From Fontibacter flavus (lineage in GTDB: Bacteria > Bacteroidota > Bacteroidia > Cytophagales > Cyclobacteriaceae): DNA of 64,000 nucleotides. Below, piece by piece: positions 44,311 through 53,849 of the stretch. Positions within the stretch are counted from its first letter, which is position 1; every line of letters begins with the position of its first letter. The DNA is taken from assembly GCF_042432905.1 (NCBI RefSeq), contig NZ_JBHLWI010000007.1, positions 62,001 to 126,000 on the forward strand, in the 5' to 3' direction. Made by a program: the position numbers and the translations under genes. The notes beneath the pieces were generated by a model. It ran no database searches. It worked only from the letters and a program-made list of their open reading frames with translations, and was not told the origin of the DNA.

Positions 44311-46406
44311 AAAAAAGTTTCCTCATAGGCTATTTTTGTGTCGTTATTAGCATCCCCACTTTCTCCCAAATTTATAGAAAGGGAGAAATCGACATTGAGT
44401 CCTTCATTGAGAATATTTTTGGCATGCAGAAAACTGAGGATGAATATGAGGACTTATATGAAGGATTGCTTCAGGTATTTTTAAATCCAATCAATCTAAA
44501 CAGGACTAGTCCAGAAGAGTTAAATTCGCTCTACCTCTTATCTCCAAGTCAGATTAATCATTTTTTTGAACATACTGAAAAATTCGGAAAACTGATATCT
44601 ATCTATGAACTTCAAGCTATACCGGAATTTGACCTAGAGACAATTTATAAATTATTGCCATTTGTGGTTTTAGAGGAAAGCACCAAGACTGCAAGTTCCC
44701 TTTTAGAAAGGATTCAAACCGCTAAAGATGCCTATTTTCTATTCCGACACAGAAGGGTCTGGGAAACGAGAAGGGGGTTTACTCCACCGGACACACTGAA
44801 CAATGGCCGTCTCACCAGTAGATATTTGGGAGATCCGAACAGCTTATACAGTAGGTTTAGAATTCAACAGACCAAGGACTTCAGTTTGGGATTCACTGTG
44901 GATAAGGATCCTGGTGAAGAATTGATCTGGGACCCAAATACCAAGAGGTATGGGTTTAATTTTTTATCCTATCATTTCATCCTTTACAATAAAGGCAAGT
45001 TTAAGACCATTTCCATTGGAGATTATCAATTACAATTTGGCCAAGGCTTGGTTTTCGGTGCAGGATTCAATGCTGGAAAAGGAGGAGAAACCATCACCAC
45101 TGTCAGGAGAAGTAGTTTAGGCATCAGGCCATATACAGCTGCATTGGAATTCGGTTTTTTCAGAGGTATAGCCACAACAGTCCAAAGTGGCCCTTTCAAA
45201 GTTACCTTATTGGCTTCAAATGCTCCAAGAGATGGAAATATTCAAGTTCAGTTGGATTCTTTAGAACGTGAAGAAGCCATTATCACTTCTCTTCAAAGTA
45301 GCGGTCTGCATCGTACCCCAACTGAAATTGGTAATAAAAATCAATTAAGAGAAAAAAACATCGGTGGGAACATCCATTATGAAAACAGGAGAAAAGACTT
45401 TCAAATTGGATTCAACAGCCTCTTCAGCCAGTTTAGTAAACCTTTTATCCGAACAGAAAGGATTTATAATCAATTTGAATTTTATGGACAAGAGAACTAT
45501 ATCAATAGCCTATATTTTTCCTATAACTTTCAAAACTTCTATTTCTTTGGTGAATCAGCCATTTCCAAAAGTGGGGGTCAGGGTTCAGTCATAGGGATGA
45601 TGAGCAGCCTCCACCCTAAATTGTCTCTTTCGGTGCTTTGGAGAAATTATGACAGGAATTTTCATAGCTTTTATGGGAATTCATTTGGAGAGGGTTCGAG
45701 ACCTATCAATGAAAAAGGACTCTATCTGGGAATAAATTTTAAACCAAACCAAAAGTACAATTGGGCATTTTACTACGATTCATTTCAATTTCCATGGCTT
45801 AAGTTCAGAGTGTATGCCCCCTCCTCAGGTCATGAATGGCTGAGTAGATTTTCTTATTCTCCGTCACGAAAAACCTTGCTTTTTGTACAGGTTAGGGAAG
45901 AATCAAAAGCAAGAAATATCAGTGAATACCCTGGTTTTCAATCTCCTTATTTATTGGATCAGGGTAAGAGATGGAATTATGTTTTCAATCTTGATCATAG
46001 TCTGAATAAACATTGGAGCATCAAATCAAGGGTTACATCCAGTACTTTCAGGTTCAATGGTAGCAAAACTAGTGGCTTTGCCATTAGTCAGGACATCAAT
46101 ATGGATTATCAAAGATGGCGGCTGTCTTCCAGGTTCGTACTGTTTGACACAGATGATTTTGATAACCGACAATTCATCTATGAAAGGAATGTCCTTTGGT
46201 TATTTTCTATTCCTGCGCTCCATGGTCAGGGAATGCGCTATTACATTCTCGGTCAATTAAAAATCAATCAAAAGCTAAGTCTGTGGGCCAGGTATTCCAA
46301 AACCATTTATACTGACCGAGAAACAATCGGATCTGGACTGCAACAGATTGAGGGAAACCAAATAACGGAAACTACTTTTCAGCTCAGATATCAATTCAAT
46401 CGATAA
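44307..46406 (+). CDS. Helix-hairpin-helix protein with predicted C-terminal outer-membrane barrel
   Basis: 699 residues. Signal peptide (about 1-20), then two tandem helix-hairpin-helix units resembling ComEA (NLNRTSPEELNSLYLLSPSQI and GKLISIYELQAIPEFDLETI, about 50-110). The remaining 550 residues are rich in Gly, aromatic and alternating residues and end ETTFQLRYQF, the terminal aromatic-residue strand of an outer-membrane barrel. A DNA-binding-type domain on the periplasmic side of a barrel suggests DNA or protein handling at the outer membrane. Coupled to the PorV-like gene. Confidence 0.75.
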   Translation: MKKSFLIGYFCVVISIPTFSQIYRKGEIDIESFIENIFGMQKTEDEYEDLYEGLLQVFLNPINLNRTSPEELNSLYLLSPSQINHFFEHTEKFGKLISIYELQAIPEFDLETIYKLLPFVVLEESTKTASSLLERIQTAKDAYFLFRHRRVWETRRGFTPPDTLNNGRLTSRYLGDPNSLYSRFRIQQTKDFSLGFTVDKDPGEELIWDPNTKRYGFNFLSYHFILYNKGKFKTISIGDYQLQFGQGLVFGAGFNAGKGGETITTVRRSSLGIRPYTAALEFGFFRGIATTVQSGPFKVTLLASNAPRDGNIQVQLDSLEREEAIITSLQSSGLHRTPTEIGNKNQLREKNIGGNIHYENRRKDFQIGFNSLFSQFSKPFIRTERIYNQFEFYGQENYINSLYFSYNFQNFYFFGESAISKSGGQGSVIGMMSSLHPKLSLSVLWRNYDRNFHSFYGNSFGEGSRPINEKGLYLGINFKPNQKYNWAFYYDSFQFPWLKFRVYAPSSGHEWLSRFSYSPSRKTLLFVQVREESKARNISEYPGFQSPYLLDQGKRWNYVFNLDHSLNKHWSIKSRVTSSTFRFNGSKTSGFAISQDINMDYQRWRLSSRFVLFDTDDFDNRQFIYERNVLWLFSIPALHGQGMRYYILGQLKINQKLSLWARYSKTIYTDRETIGSGLQQIEGNQITETTFQLRYQFNR

Positions 46407-46472
46407 ATTCCACTATCGGTTCACCATGCTTTAAATGATTTTAATAAATTGAAGGACCAAAACCACCGAAGC

Positions 46473-48944
46473 ATGAAAAAACAATTATCACTCATTATCT
46501 TATTGTTTGGCACAATATCATTTCCTCTATTTGCCCAGACAATAGATAAGGGCAAATTATCCAAAAAAGAAGGTTTCTTCACCTTTTACCTCGACGAAGA
46601 CAAAGGAAAAATTTATCTGGAAGTCGATAAAACTGATTTTGAGTTCCTTTATGTAAACTCTATGCCGGCAGGTGTAGGTTCAAATGACATTGGACTGGAC
46701 AGAGGTCAGTTGGGCAGGACCCGAATTGTGGAATTCAGAAAAGCAGGTAACAAACTCCTGTTGGTTCATAAAAATTATGACTTCAGGGCTTACAGCGACA
46801 ACCCTCTTGAAGTCAAAGCAGTAAAAGATGCTTTTGCTGAGTCGGTTATCTGGGGTTTCGAAATCAGTCAGACCGAAAATGAAAAATATTTGGTAGATGC
46901 CACTTCCTTCTATTTGCAGGATGCCCATATGGTGGCAGAAAAACTTGGAAATAGCCGTCAGGGAAGTTATAAAGTTGATTTAAGTAGATCGTCCATCTAC
47001 TATCCCATGACTAAAAACTTCCCTAAAAACACAGAAGTTGAAGCGATTATAACTGTAACAGGAAATGCAACAGGAGGATACATCCGTTCAGTCACACCTT
47101 CTCCGGAGGCCATCACTGTAAGACAAAGACATTCTTTTATTGAGTTGCCAGATGATGGATACCAACCACGTGAATTTGATCCAAGGGCAGGATATTTCCA
47201 CATCAGTTATATGGATTTCACCAGTCAAATCGGTGAACCAATGGTCAAAAAATTTATTTCCAGGCATCGTCTGGAAAAGAAAGATCCAAGTGCTGCAGTA
47301 TCTGAGCCTGTAAAACCCATTGTATACTACTTAGACAGGGGAACTCCTGAGCCTGTTCGGACCGCCTTAATAGAAGGAGGTAACTGGTGGGCAGAGGCTT
47401 TCGAAGCAGCTGGCTTCAAAAACGCTTATAGGGTAGAGTTGGCACCTGAGGATATGGATCCTATGGATGTCAGGTACAATGTCATTCAATGGGTACACCG
47501 TTCAACCAGGGGTTGGTCTTATGGTTCTTCAGTAAGGGATCCTAGAACAGGAGAGATTATCAAGGGACATGTAACATTAGGTTCTCTCAGGGTAAGACAG
47601 GATTTCTTAATAGCACAAGGTTTATTGCAGCCTTTTGAAGATGGAAAACCTGAAAATCCTAAAATGTTGGAAATGGCTCTTGCACGCCTAAGACAACTTT
47701 CTGCGCATGAAATTGGCCACACGATAGGACTTGCCCACGCATATGCTTCTTCACCGACAAACAGAGCCTCTGTGATGGATTATCCTTATCCTGTTATTAA
47801 AATGGATGATAACGGAAACATAGATCTTTCAGATGCCTACGATAACAAAATTGGCGATTGGGATAAATGGGCAATTACTTATGGGTATGCCACCATCCCT
47901 GAAGGTGAAAATGAGAAAAAATATCTGAACAGAATCTTAGAAGATACTTACAGTGCAGGACATACATTTATTTCAGATGTTGATTCGAGGCATCCAAGTG
48001 GATCCCATCCACATGCCCATCTTTGGGATAATGGAGCCTCTGCAAGCCAGGAATTAACCAGATTGATGACAATAAGAAGAAATAAAATGAATTCTTTTGG
48101 CCTCAACAGTATTGAAGAAGGGCAACCGGAAGCCTTGATGGAAGAAGTATTTGTACCCTTGTATCTGATGCACAGATACCAAATAGAAGCAACTGCCAAA
48201 ATTCTTGGCGGATTGGATTATACCTACAAAATAAAAGGAGACAATCAAAGAATCCAATCCAGACTTGATGCAACTGAACAAAACCGTGCCTTAAACAGCC
48301 TACTTAGTGCTATTCATCCAAAAGCACTAGCCGTTCCAGATCATGTTTTAGATAGGTTACCTCCAAGGCCAATGGGCTATTCGAGAAACAGGGAAACTTT
48401 TCCATCTAGAAATGGACTTAATTTTGACCCATTGTCACCAGCAGAAAATGTGGTCGATTTGGTTTTTGGATTCTTATTTGAGGCTGGAAGAGCTAATAGG
48501 TTACATCAACAGGCACTATTTGAAAGAAATTTACCCTCATTTACAAATGTTCTTGACAAAACTGTAGATGCTGTATTCGGTGAAAACTCAAATGAGACAT
48601 ATGAAGGTGAAATCAAACGAATGACGCAGTCAAAATTGGTTGACCATATGATCGCTTTGGCTAACCATCCACAAGCCTCTAGCTCTGTCAAAGCAGAAGT
48701 AAGAAGAAAATTGAAAGACTTCCTGTTTGACAATCCTTCCAGAAATGAATTTAGATCGAGAACATTGGCTTCTAACCCTTCAGGTCTGAAAAATACGCTC
48801 AAAAACAATTTTGACCAGTATCTGGCAGATAAAATCATTGCGTTTTTGGATTTGCCTGAGAAATTAAGCATCCCTGTAGAACTTTCTGTTCCAGAAGGTG
48901 CGCCAATCGGTTCTGAGGATTTATCCTGTGACTTTGACTATTAA
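46473..48944 (+). CDS. Exported zinc metalloprotease (DUF5117/DUF5118-type)
   Basis: 823 residues from MKKQLSLII, which starts a clear signal peptide ending ...FAQ; the open frame begins 8 codons earlier at a TTG. The zinc site is HEIGHTIGLAH (about 411-421) with the following SVMDYPYP Met-turn, as in metzincins. The long N-terminal part (YLDEDKGKIYLEVDKTDFEF, GSNDIGLDRGQ) fits the DUF5117/5118 arrangement of large secreted Bacteroidota zinc proteases. Likely periplasmic or surface; substrate unknown. Ends at a terminator. Confidence 0.9.
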   Translation: MKKQLSLIILLFGTISFPLFAQTIDKGKLSKKEGFFTFYLDEDKGKIYLEVDKTDFEFLYVNSMPAGVGSNDIGLDRGQLGRTRIVEFRKAGNKLLLVHKNYDFRAYSDNPLEVKAVKDAFAESVIWGFEISQTENEKYLVDATSFYLQDAHMVAEKLGNSRQGSYKVDLSRSSIYYPMTKNFPKNTEVEAIITVTGNATGGYIRSVTPSPEAITVRQRHSFIELPDDGYQPREFDPRAGYFHISYMDFTSQIGEPMVKKFISRHRLEKKDPSAAVSEPVKPIVYYLDRGTPEPVRTALIEGGNWWAEAFEAAGFKNAYRVELAPEDMDPMDVRYNVIQWVHRSTRGWSYGSSVRDPRTGEIIKGHVTLGSLRVRQDFLIAQGLLQPFEDGKPENPKMLEMALARLRQLSAHEIGHTIGLAHAYASSPTNRASVMDYPYPVIKMDDNGNIDLSDAYDNKIGDWDKWAITYGYATIPEGENEKKYLNRILEDTYSAGHTFISDVDSRHPSGSHPHAHLWDNGASASQELTRLMTIRRNKMNSFGLNSIEEGQPEALMEEVFVPLYLMHRYQIEATAKILGGLDYTYKIKGDNQRIQSRLDATEQNRALNSLLSAIHPKALAVPDHVLDRLPPRPMGYSRNRETFPSRNGLNFDPLSPAENVVDLVFGFLFEAGRANRLHQQALFERNLPSFTNVLDKTVDAVFGENSNETYEGEIKRMTQSKLVDHMIALANHPQASSSVKAEVRRKLKDFLFDNPSRNEFRSRTLASNPSGLKNTLKNNFDQYLADKIIAFLDLPEKLSIPVELSVPEGAPIGSEDLSCDFDY

Positions 48945-48948
48945 AATA

Positions 48949-48980
48949 AAACCGGCGGTAATATAAACCGCCGGTTTTTT
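48949..48980. terminator. Strong bidirectional terminator
   Basis: An 11-bp perfect GC-rich stem (48949-48959 with 48967-48977), a 7-nt loop, then T residues; A-rich sequence precedes it. It ends the metalloprotease gene on the plus strand and the DUF2256 operon on the minus strand, and overlaps the DUF2256 stop codon by 2 bases. Confidence 0.9.
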
Positions 48981-49131
48981 ATTGACTTGTATTGCTCTTT
49001 TTCCTGCCCAATCCCCCACATTTATTCGAACAATACTTAACATTATCCCAATTCTTTTCCCACTTTTTCCGCCAAGTGAATGGTCTATTGCAAACAGGAC
49101 AAATCTTTGTAGGTAAGTGCTCCTTTTTCAT
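48979..49131 (-). CDS. DUF2256-family small zinc-ribbon protein
   Basis: 50 residues, MKKEHLPTKICPVCNRPF..., with CPVC and CSNKC Cys pairs (Cys11, Cys14, Cys34, Cys38) that could bind one zinc, and the Trp-rich WRKKWEKNW between them, the DUF2256 pattern. It is the last gene of the minus-strand operon kdsD-like, guanylyltransferase, MazG-like, DUF2256, 30 nt after the MazG-like stop. Function of the family unknown. Confidence 0.85.
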   Translation of the reverse strand: MKKEHLPTKICPVCNRPFTWRKKWEKNWDNVKYCSNKCGGLGRKKSNTSQ

Positions 49132-49161
49132 ATTGGGAAAACAGGAAGCAGCATAAAAGGT

Positions 49162-49503
49162 TTATTTCAACTTTTCATTGTTCTGATGTCTTTCTCTATC
49201 CCTTATATTCTTCTTTTCAAAGTTTTTTTCAAGGGCAAGAGTCAAATCCACTCCTGTCTGATTGGCCAAGCAAATCAACACCCACAACACATCCGCCATT
49301 TCATCAGCAAGGTCCTTTCCTAAATCTGAATCCTTGAAAGACTGTTCCCCATATTTTCTGGCCATAATCCTTGCCAACTCCCCTACTTCTTCCATTAAAA
49401 TAGCCGTATTAGTCAATTCATTAAAATACCTGACCCCTACAGTTTTGATCCACTGATCTACTAAATCCTGCGCTTCTTGGATAGTAATATCTTTAGTACT
49501 CAT
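49162..49503 (-). CDS. MazG-like nucleotide pyrophosphohydrolase
   Basis: 113 residues. All-alpha NTP-PPase fold: metal-binding EEVGELARIM (about 38-47) and DLADEMADVLWVL (about 64-76) with the E-E...E..D pattern. Hydrolyses nucleoside triphosphates, probably cleaning up unusual ones. Its ATG overlaps the stop of the guanylyltransferase gene by 4 nt (ATGA). Confidence 0.85.
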   Translation of the reverse strand: MSTKDITIQEAQDLVDQWIKTVGVRYFNELTNTAILMEEVGELARIMARKYGEQSFKDSDLGKDLADEMADVLWVLICLANQTGVDLTLALEKNFEKKNIRDRERHQNNEKLK

Positions 49504-50573
49504 ACAAAATCTTCTCCTTTTCCTTTGGCATCATTAACAAAAACCCTGAATTTTTTATCCCCGTCCAACTTGCAGATTAATAATACATTATCACTTTCTG
49601 TAATTAGGTAGTTATTCAATCCTTCTACCACTACCAATTTATCGGTATCTACTTTGATATAACAGTTTTCAGTGTCATATAACAAGGCATTGGCATCAAG
49701 CACATTGTTGAATTTGTCTTTAGGCTTGTTTTCATACAAGCTAGTCCAAGACCCTAAATCAGACCAACCAAAATCTCCCATTACCATGTATACCTCATCG
49801 GCCTTTTCCATGACGCCATAATCAATGGAAATATTTTTCACCAAAGAATAGGCTTTTTTGATAAAAGCTTCCTCTTTTTCCTTGTCGAAATATTGAATTC
49901 CCTCTTCAAATACCTCTGCCAACTCCGGCATATACTTTTCAAAAGCATGAATAATGCCTTTTGCTTTCCAGACGAACATTCCTGAATTCCAGACAAAGTC
50001 TCCGCTTTCCAAAAATGTTTTGGCCAACTTGCTATTGGGCTTTTCTGTAAAGGTTTTTACCTTCTTTACAGGATTACCAGGTTCGGAGATAAATTGAATG
50101 TAACCATAGCCTGTTTCTGGTCTATTGGGTTTTATACCAATGGTTATCAATTTTTGCCCATCTTCACTTGCTTCCAGAGCAATATCTATTTTCTCATGAA
50201 ACTTTTCTTCCTGAAGGATCAAATGGTCTGCAGGAGTCACAACAATTTTTGCTTCCGGGTCAATCTGGGCTATTTTATAGCAGGCGTAGGCAACACAGGT
50301 AGCAGTGTTTCTCCTTAAGGGTTCAGACAATATCTGCTTTTCAGGAATATCCGGAAGCTGCTCTTTTACAAGGTCAAAGTATTTTTGGTTGGTTACCACA
50401 TAAAACAAGCTTTTGTCAGAAAGTTTGATAAACCTGTCATACGTCATCTGCAACAGGGTTCTCCCAGTCCCTAATACATCCAGAAATTGTTTGGGCCTTA
50501 TATTCCTACTGTATGGCCAAAACCGGGTACCAAGCCCCCCTGCCATGATCACGATATAAGGTTTTTTCTTCAT
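49500..50573 (-). CDS. Mannose-1-phosphate guanylyltransferase
   Basis: 357 residues. Seen: MAGGLGTRFWPYSRNIRPKQFL (nucleotide-binding loop and Lys), TPADHLIL, ETGYGYIQF, FTEKPNSKLA and WNSGMFVWK, the ManC/RfbM nucleotidyltransferase pattern. Makes GDP-mannose for polysaccharide or glycan synthesis. It is shorter than bifunctional ManC/AlgA, with no C-terminal isomerase domain. Confidence 0.92.
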   Translation of the reverse strand: MKKKPYIVIMAGGLGTRFWPYSRNIRPKQFLDVLGTGRTLLQMTYDRFIKLSDKSLFYVVTNQKYFDLVKEQLPDIPEKQILSEPLRRNTATCVAYACYKIAQIDPEAKIVVTPADHLILQEEKFHEKIDIALEASEDGQKLITIGIKPNRPETGYGYIQFISEPGNPVKKVKTFTEKPNSKLAKTFLESGDFVWNSGMFVWKAKGIIHAFEKYMPELAEVFEEGIQYFDKEKEEAFIKKAYSLVKNISIDYGVMEKADEVYMVMGDFGWSDLGSWTSLYENKPKDKFNNVLDANALLYDTENCYIKVDTDKLVVVEGLNNYLITESDNVLLICKLDGDKKFRVFVNDAKGKGEDFV

Positions 50574-50582
50574 CTACCTGTT

Positions 50583-51560
50583 CTAAACAATGCCTTCCTT
50601 CATTAAATCATGAATATGGATAAAACCAACGATTTTATCGCCATCCAAAGCTACTAATTGGGTAATATTATGCTCCTTCATTTTATTTAATGCCCTTATA
50701 GCAAACTCATCTTTTGCAATAGTTTTGGGATTTTTGGACATAATGTCAATTGCTTTAATTGCAGAAACATCAGTGCTTTTTTGCAGCATTCTTCTAAGGT
50801 CTCCATCAGTGATGATACCTAAAAGTTTATTGTCATTATCTACTACAGAAGTCGCACCTAATCGTTTACTGCTAATCTCAAGAATGACTTCTGTAAGAGA
50901 CGCATCTTCTTTTACTACGGGCACCTGATCCTTAGGAATCACATCTTCCACTTTAAGGTAGAGTTGTTTACCTAGTGCACCTCCAGGATGATATTTCGCG
51001 AAATCTTCAGAAGTAAAGCCTTTTGCTTCTAAAAGGCAAACAGCTAGGGCATCTCCTAAAGCCAAATGTGCTGTAGTACTCGTAGTCGGCGCAAGGTTAT
51101 TTGGACAGGCCTCTTCCGCAATGGTAGCATTGAGTACAAAATCAGCATGTTCGGCCAAGTAACTGTTTGTATTACTCACAAGAGCGATTAACTTGGAGCC
51201 GAGCCTTTTCAAAAGCGGGACAAGGACCTTGATTTCGGGAGTGTTTCCACTTTTGGAAATACAGATGACAAAATCATCCTTCTGAATCATTCCAAGATCC
51301 CCATGGATCGCATCAGCAGCATGCATGAAAATGGCTGGTGTCCCTGTTGAATTTAAAGTGGCTACAATTTTAGTAGCAATGATCGCACTTTTGCCAATTC
51401 CTGTGATTACAACTCTACCGTTTGAAGCCAAAATGGCTTCTACACAGGCTTCAAATTCATCGTCTATGTAATTGATGAGATTTTGAATTGCATCAGCCTC
51501 CGTTTGAAGGACTTTTATTGCGCTTGTTTTAATATTTTTTGTTAACTTCAAAATTGCCAC
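50583..51560 (-). CDS. kdsD: KpsF/GutQ-family sugar-phosphate isomerase (arabinose-5-phosphate isomerase)
   Basis: 325 residues. N-terminal SIS domain (GRVVITGIGKSAIIATKIVATLNSTGTPA, LVPLLKRLGSKLIAL, GDALAVCLL) followed by two CBS domains (from about 205, ending IVGFIHIHDLMKEGIV). Makes arabinose-5-phosphate for KDO, the sugar joining lipid A to core. The start is GTG at 51560. Lies 9 nt before the guanylyltransferase; its -7 box is at 51582-51589. Confidence 0.9.
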   Translation of the reverse strand: MAILKLTKNIKTSAIKVLQTEADAIQNLINYIDDEFEACVEAILASNGRVVITGIGKSAIIATKIVATLNSTGTPAIFMHAADAIHGDLGMIQKDDFVICISKSGNTPEIKVLVPLLKRLGSKLIALVSNTNSYLAEHADFVLNATIAEEACPNNLAPTTSTTAHLALGDALAVCLLEAKGFTSEDFAKYHPGGALGKQLYLKVEDVIPKDQVPVVKEDASLTEVILEISSKRLGATSVVDNDNKLLGIITDGDLRRMLQKSTDVSAIKAIDIMSKNPKTIAKDEFAIRALNKMKEHNITQLVALDGDKIVGFIHIHDLMKEGIV

Positions 51561-51581
51561 GGTTAATCATTAAATTTGTAA

Positions 51582-51589
51582 CAAAGGTA
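51582..51589 (-). promoter_or_regulatory. -7 box TACCTTTG of the kdsD operon
   Basis: Exact TAnnTTTG match on the minus strand, 21 bp before the GTG at 51560. Same octamer as before purL and the second DEAD-box gene. Confidence 0.6.
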
Positions 51590-51654
51590 AAAAAAGAATT
51601 CCTTTTAGTTTAATGCATACCGGATTAGGGGCGCCATTAAAACATTAATTTGCT

Positions 51655-53835
51655 GTGAATCAAATCGTCAAAGAAAACTTAAAAAAAATATTCGGCTTTA
51701 GCCAATTCCGGGGCAATCAAGAAAAAATTGTTGACAACCTGCTCAAAGGTAACAACACTTTTGTCATCATGCCGACCGGTGCTGGAAAGTCACTCTGCTA
51801 TCAGCTCCCAGCTGTATCGCAAGAAGGCACGGCAATCGTCATTTCACCTTTGATTGCCCTGATGAAAAACCAGGTAGATCAGCTGAATGCATTTGGGATC
51901 AATGCACATTTTCTCAACTCCACGCTAAATAAATCTGAAACCAATAAGGTCAAGAAAGAAGTACTTTCCGGTAAGACAAAATTGCTTTATGTGGCACCGG
52001 AATCATTGACCAAGGAGGAAAATATACTTTTCCTGAAAGATGCCAAATTGAGTTTCGTGGCTATAGATGAAGCCCACTGTATTTCAGAATGGGGACATGA
52101 CTTTAGACCAGAATATAGGAAAATCAAATCCATCATTGCCCAGATTGGACCTGAATTGCCAATTGTAGCCCTTACGGCTACAGCTACTCCCAAAGTCCAA
52201 CAGGATATTCAGCGCAACCTTCAAATGGAAGAGGCGGATCTGTTTAAGTCTTCATTTAATAGAACCAACCTCTATTATGAGGTTAGACCTAAGATCAAAA
52301 ATGAGACTAAGAAACAGATTATCAAATACATCAAATCCCAAAAAGGTAAGTCCGGTATCATTTACTGTCTAAGCCGTAAAAAAGTAGAGGAAATTGCCGA
52401 ATTACTCAAAGTGAATGGTATCAAATCCGCCCCCTACCATGCTGGATTAGACCAAAGTGTCAGGGTCAAAAACCAGGATGATTTTCTCAATGAGGAAGTG
52501 GATGTTATCGTTGCAACCATTGCCTTTGGAATGGGTATCGATAAACCGGATGTGCGCTATGTGATCCACTATGATGTGCCTAAATCATTGGAAGGATATT
52601 ATCAGGAAACTGGTAGAGCTGGAAGAGATGGATTAGAAGGGCACTGTCTGATGTTTTATAGATACGATGATATCGTCAAACTGGAAAAGTTCAACAAGGA
52701 CAAGCCTGTAACAGAGCGTGAAAACGCTAAGATTCTACTTCAGGAAATGGCTGCATATGCAGAAAGCTCCATTTGTCGTAGGAAATTTCTGCTCCACTAC
52801 TTCGGGGAGACTTTGGAAGAAAATTGTGGCTTCTGTGATAACTGTAAAAAGCCAAAAGAAAAATTTGAAGGTATGGACTATCTCACCGCTGTAATCAGTG
52901 CGGTGAAAGAGACCAAAAACAGGTTCAACATGGACCATATCGTCAGTATTATCCGTGGGGAATCTAATGATTATATCAAAAGTTATAAACACGACCAACT
53001 GAGTGTTTTTGGAATTGGACAGGAAGACAACGAAAGACTTTGGAAAACTGTCATCCGACAGGCCATGATTTCAGGCTTCCTTGAAAAGGACATTGAAAAT
53101 TATGGGATAATCAAAATAACTGAAAAGGGAGAGAAATTTTTGGATGCACCTTATTCGGTTACGCTTTCTAAAGACCATAATTTTGAAGAAATGGTCGAAA
53201 ACATCGCAGTAGAAGAAGGACCAACTGGAGGTGGCAAGGCTTATGATGAGAAATTATTTGAGTTGCTGAAAGCTGAAAGAAAAAAAGTAGCCAAAGCAAA
53301 AGGCCTTCCACCATATGTCATCTTTCAGGACCCATCCTTGGAAGAAATGGCAACAGTATACCCTACCACAAGGGAAGAATTAGCACAAATCAATGGGGTG
53401 GGTATGGGAAAAGTATCTAAATTTGGAGCTTCTTTTCTCAAACTGATTGAAAACTATGTTGAAGAAAATGATATTATCACTGCCTCCGATGTTGTCGTTA
53501 AGACTTCAGGAACTAGATCTAAAGTTAAAATTTCCATCATTCAGCAGGTGGACAGAAAAATAGATTTAGATGAAATTGCAGAGAACCTGAACATCAGCAT
53601 GGATGAACTACTACAGGAAATCGAGCAAATCATCTACAGTGGCACGAAATTGAATATCAATTATTACATTGAAAATATCATGGATGAAGAAAGAGAAGAT
53701 ATTCTTCATGACTATTTCATGACTGCTGAATCAGACAATATACGCGTGGCTCTTCAAGAGTTGGAAGATGAAGATTTTGCTGAAGAAGAAATTCGGGTCT
53801 ATAGGATTAAATTCATTTCCGAACACGCTAACTAA
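51655..53835 (+). CDS. recQ: ATP-dependent DNA helicase RecQ
   Basis: 726 residues. Walker A MPTGAGKSLCYQLP, DEAH box in IDEAHCISEWGHDFR, motif VI QETGRAGRDG, the zinc Cys set (CRRKFLLHYF ... CGFCDNC), a winged-helix RQC domain and a C-terminal HRDC domain (ERKKVAKAKGLPPYVIFQDPSLEEMA), followed by a 120-residue extra tail of acidic helices. Unwinds DNA for recombination repair. The start is GTG at 51655. purD follows 14 nt later. Confidence 0.95.
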   Translation: MNQIVKENLKKIFGFSQFRGNQEKIVDNLLKGNNTFVIMPTGAGKSLCYQLPAVSQEGTAIVISPLIALMKNQVDQLNAFGINAHFLNSTLNKSETNKVKKEVLSGKTKLLYVAPESLTKEENILFLKDAKLSFVAIDEAHCISEWGHDFRPEYRKIKSIIAQIGPELPIVALTATATPKVQQDIQRNLQMEEADLFKSSFNRTNLYYEVRPKIKNETKKQIIKYIKSQKGKSGIIYCLSRKKVEEIAELLKVNGIKSAPYHAGLDQSVRVKNQDDFLNEEVDVIVATIAFGMGIDKPDVRYVIHYDVPKSLEGYYQETGRAGRDGLEGHCLMFYRYDDIVKLEKFNKDKPVTERENAKILLQEMAAYAESSICRRKFLLHYFGETLEENCGFCDNCKKPKEKFEGMDYLTAVISAVKETKNRFNMDHIVSIIRGESNDYIKSYKHDQLSVFGIGQEDNERLWKTVIRQAMISGFLEKDIENYGIIKITEKGEKFLDAPYSVTLSKDHNFEEMVENIAVEEGPTGGGKAYDEKLFELLKAERKKVAKAKGLPPYVIFQDPSLEEMATVYPTTREELAQINGVGMGKVSKFGASFLKLIENYVEENDIITASDVVVKTSGTRSKVKISIIQQVDRKIDLDEIAENLNISMDELLQEIEQIIYSGTKLNINYYIENIMDEEREDILHDYFMTAESDNIRVALQELEDEDFAEEEIRVYRIKFISEHAN

Positions 53836-53849
53836 AACGAATTTTATCA

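Noticed and set aside
46449..46472. TTG start 8 codons before the metalloprotease ATG
   Set aside because: The signal peptide begins at MKKQLSLII (46473).
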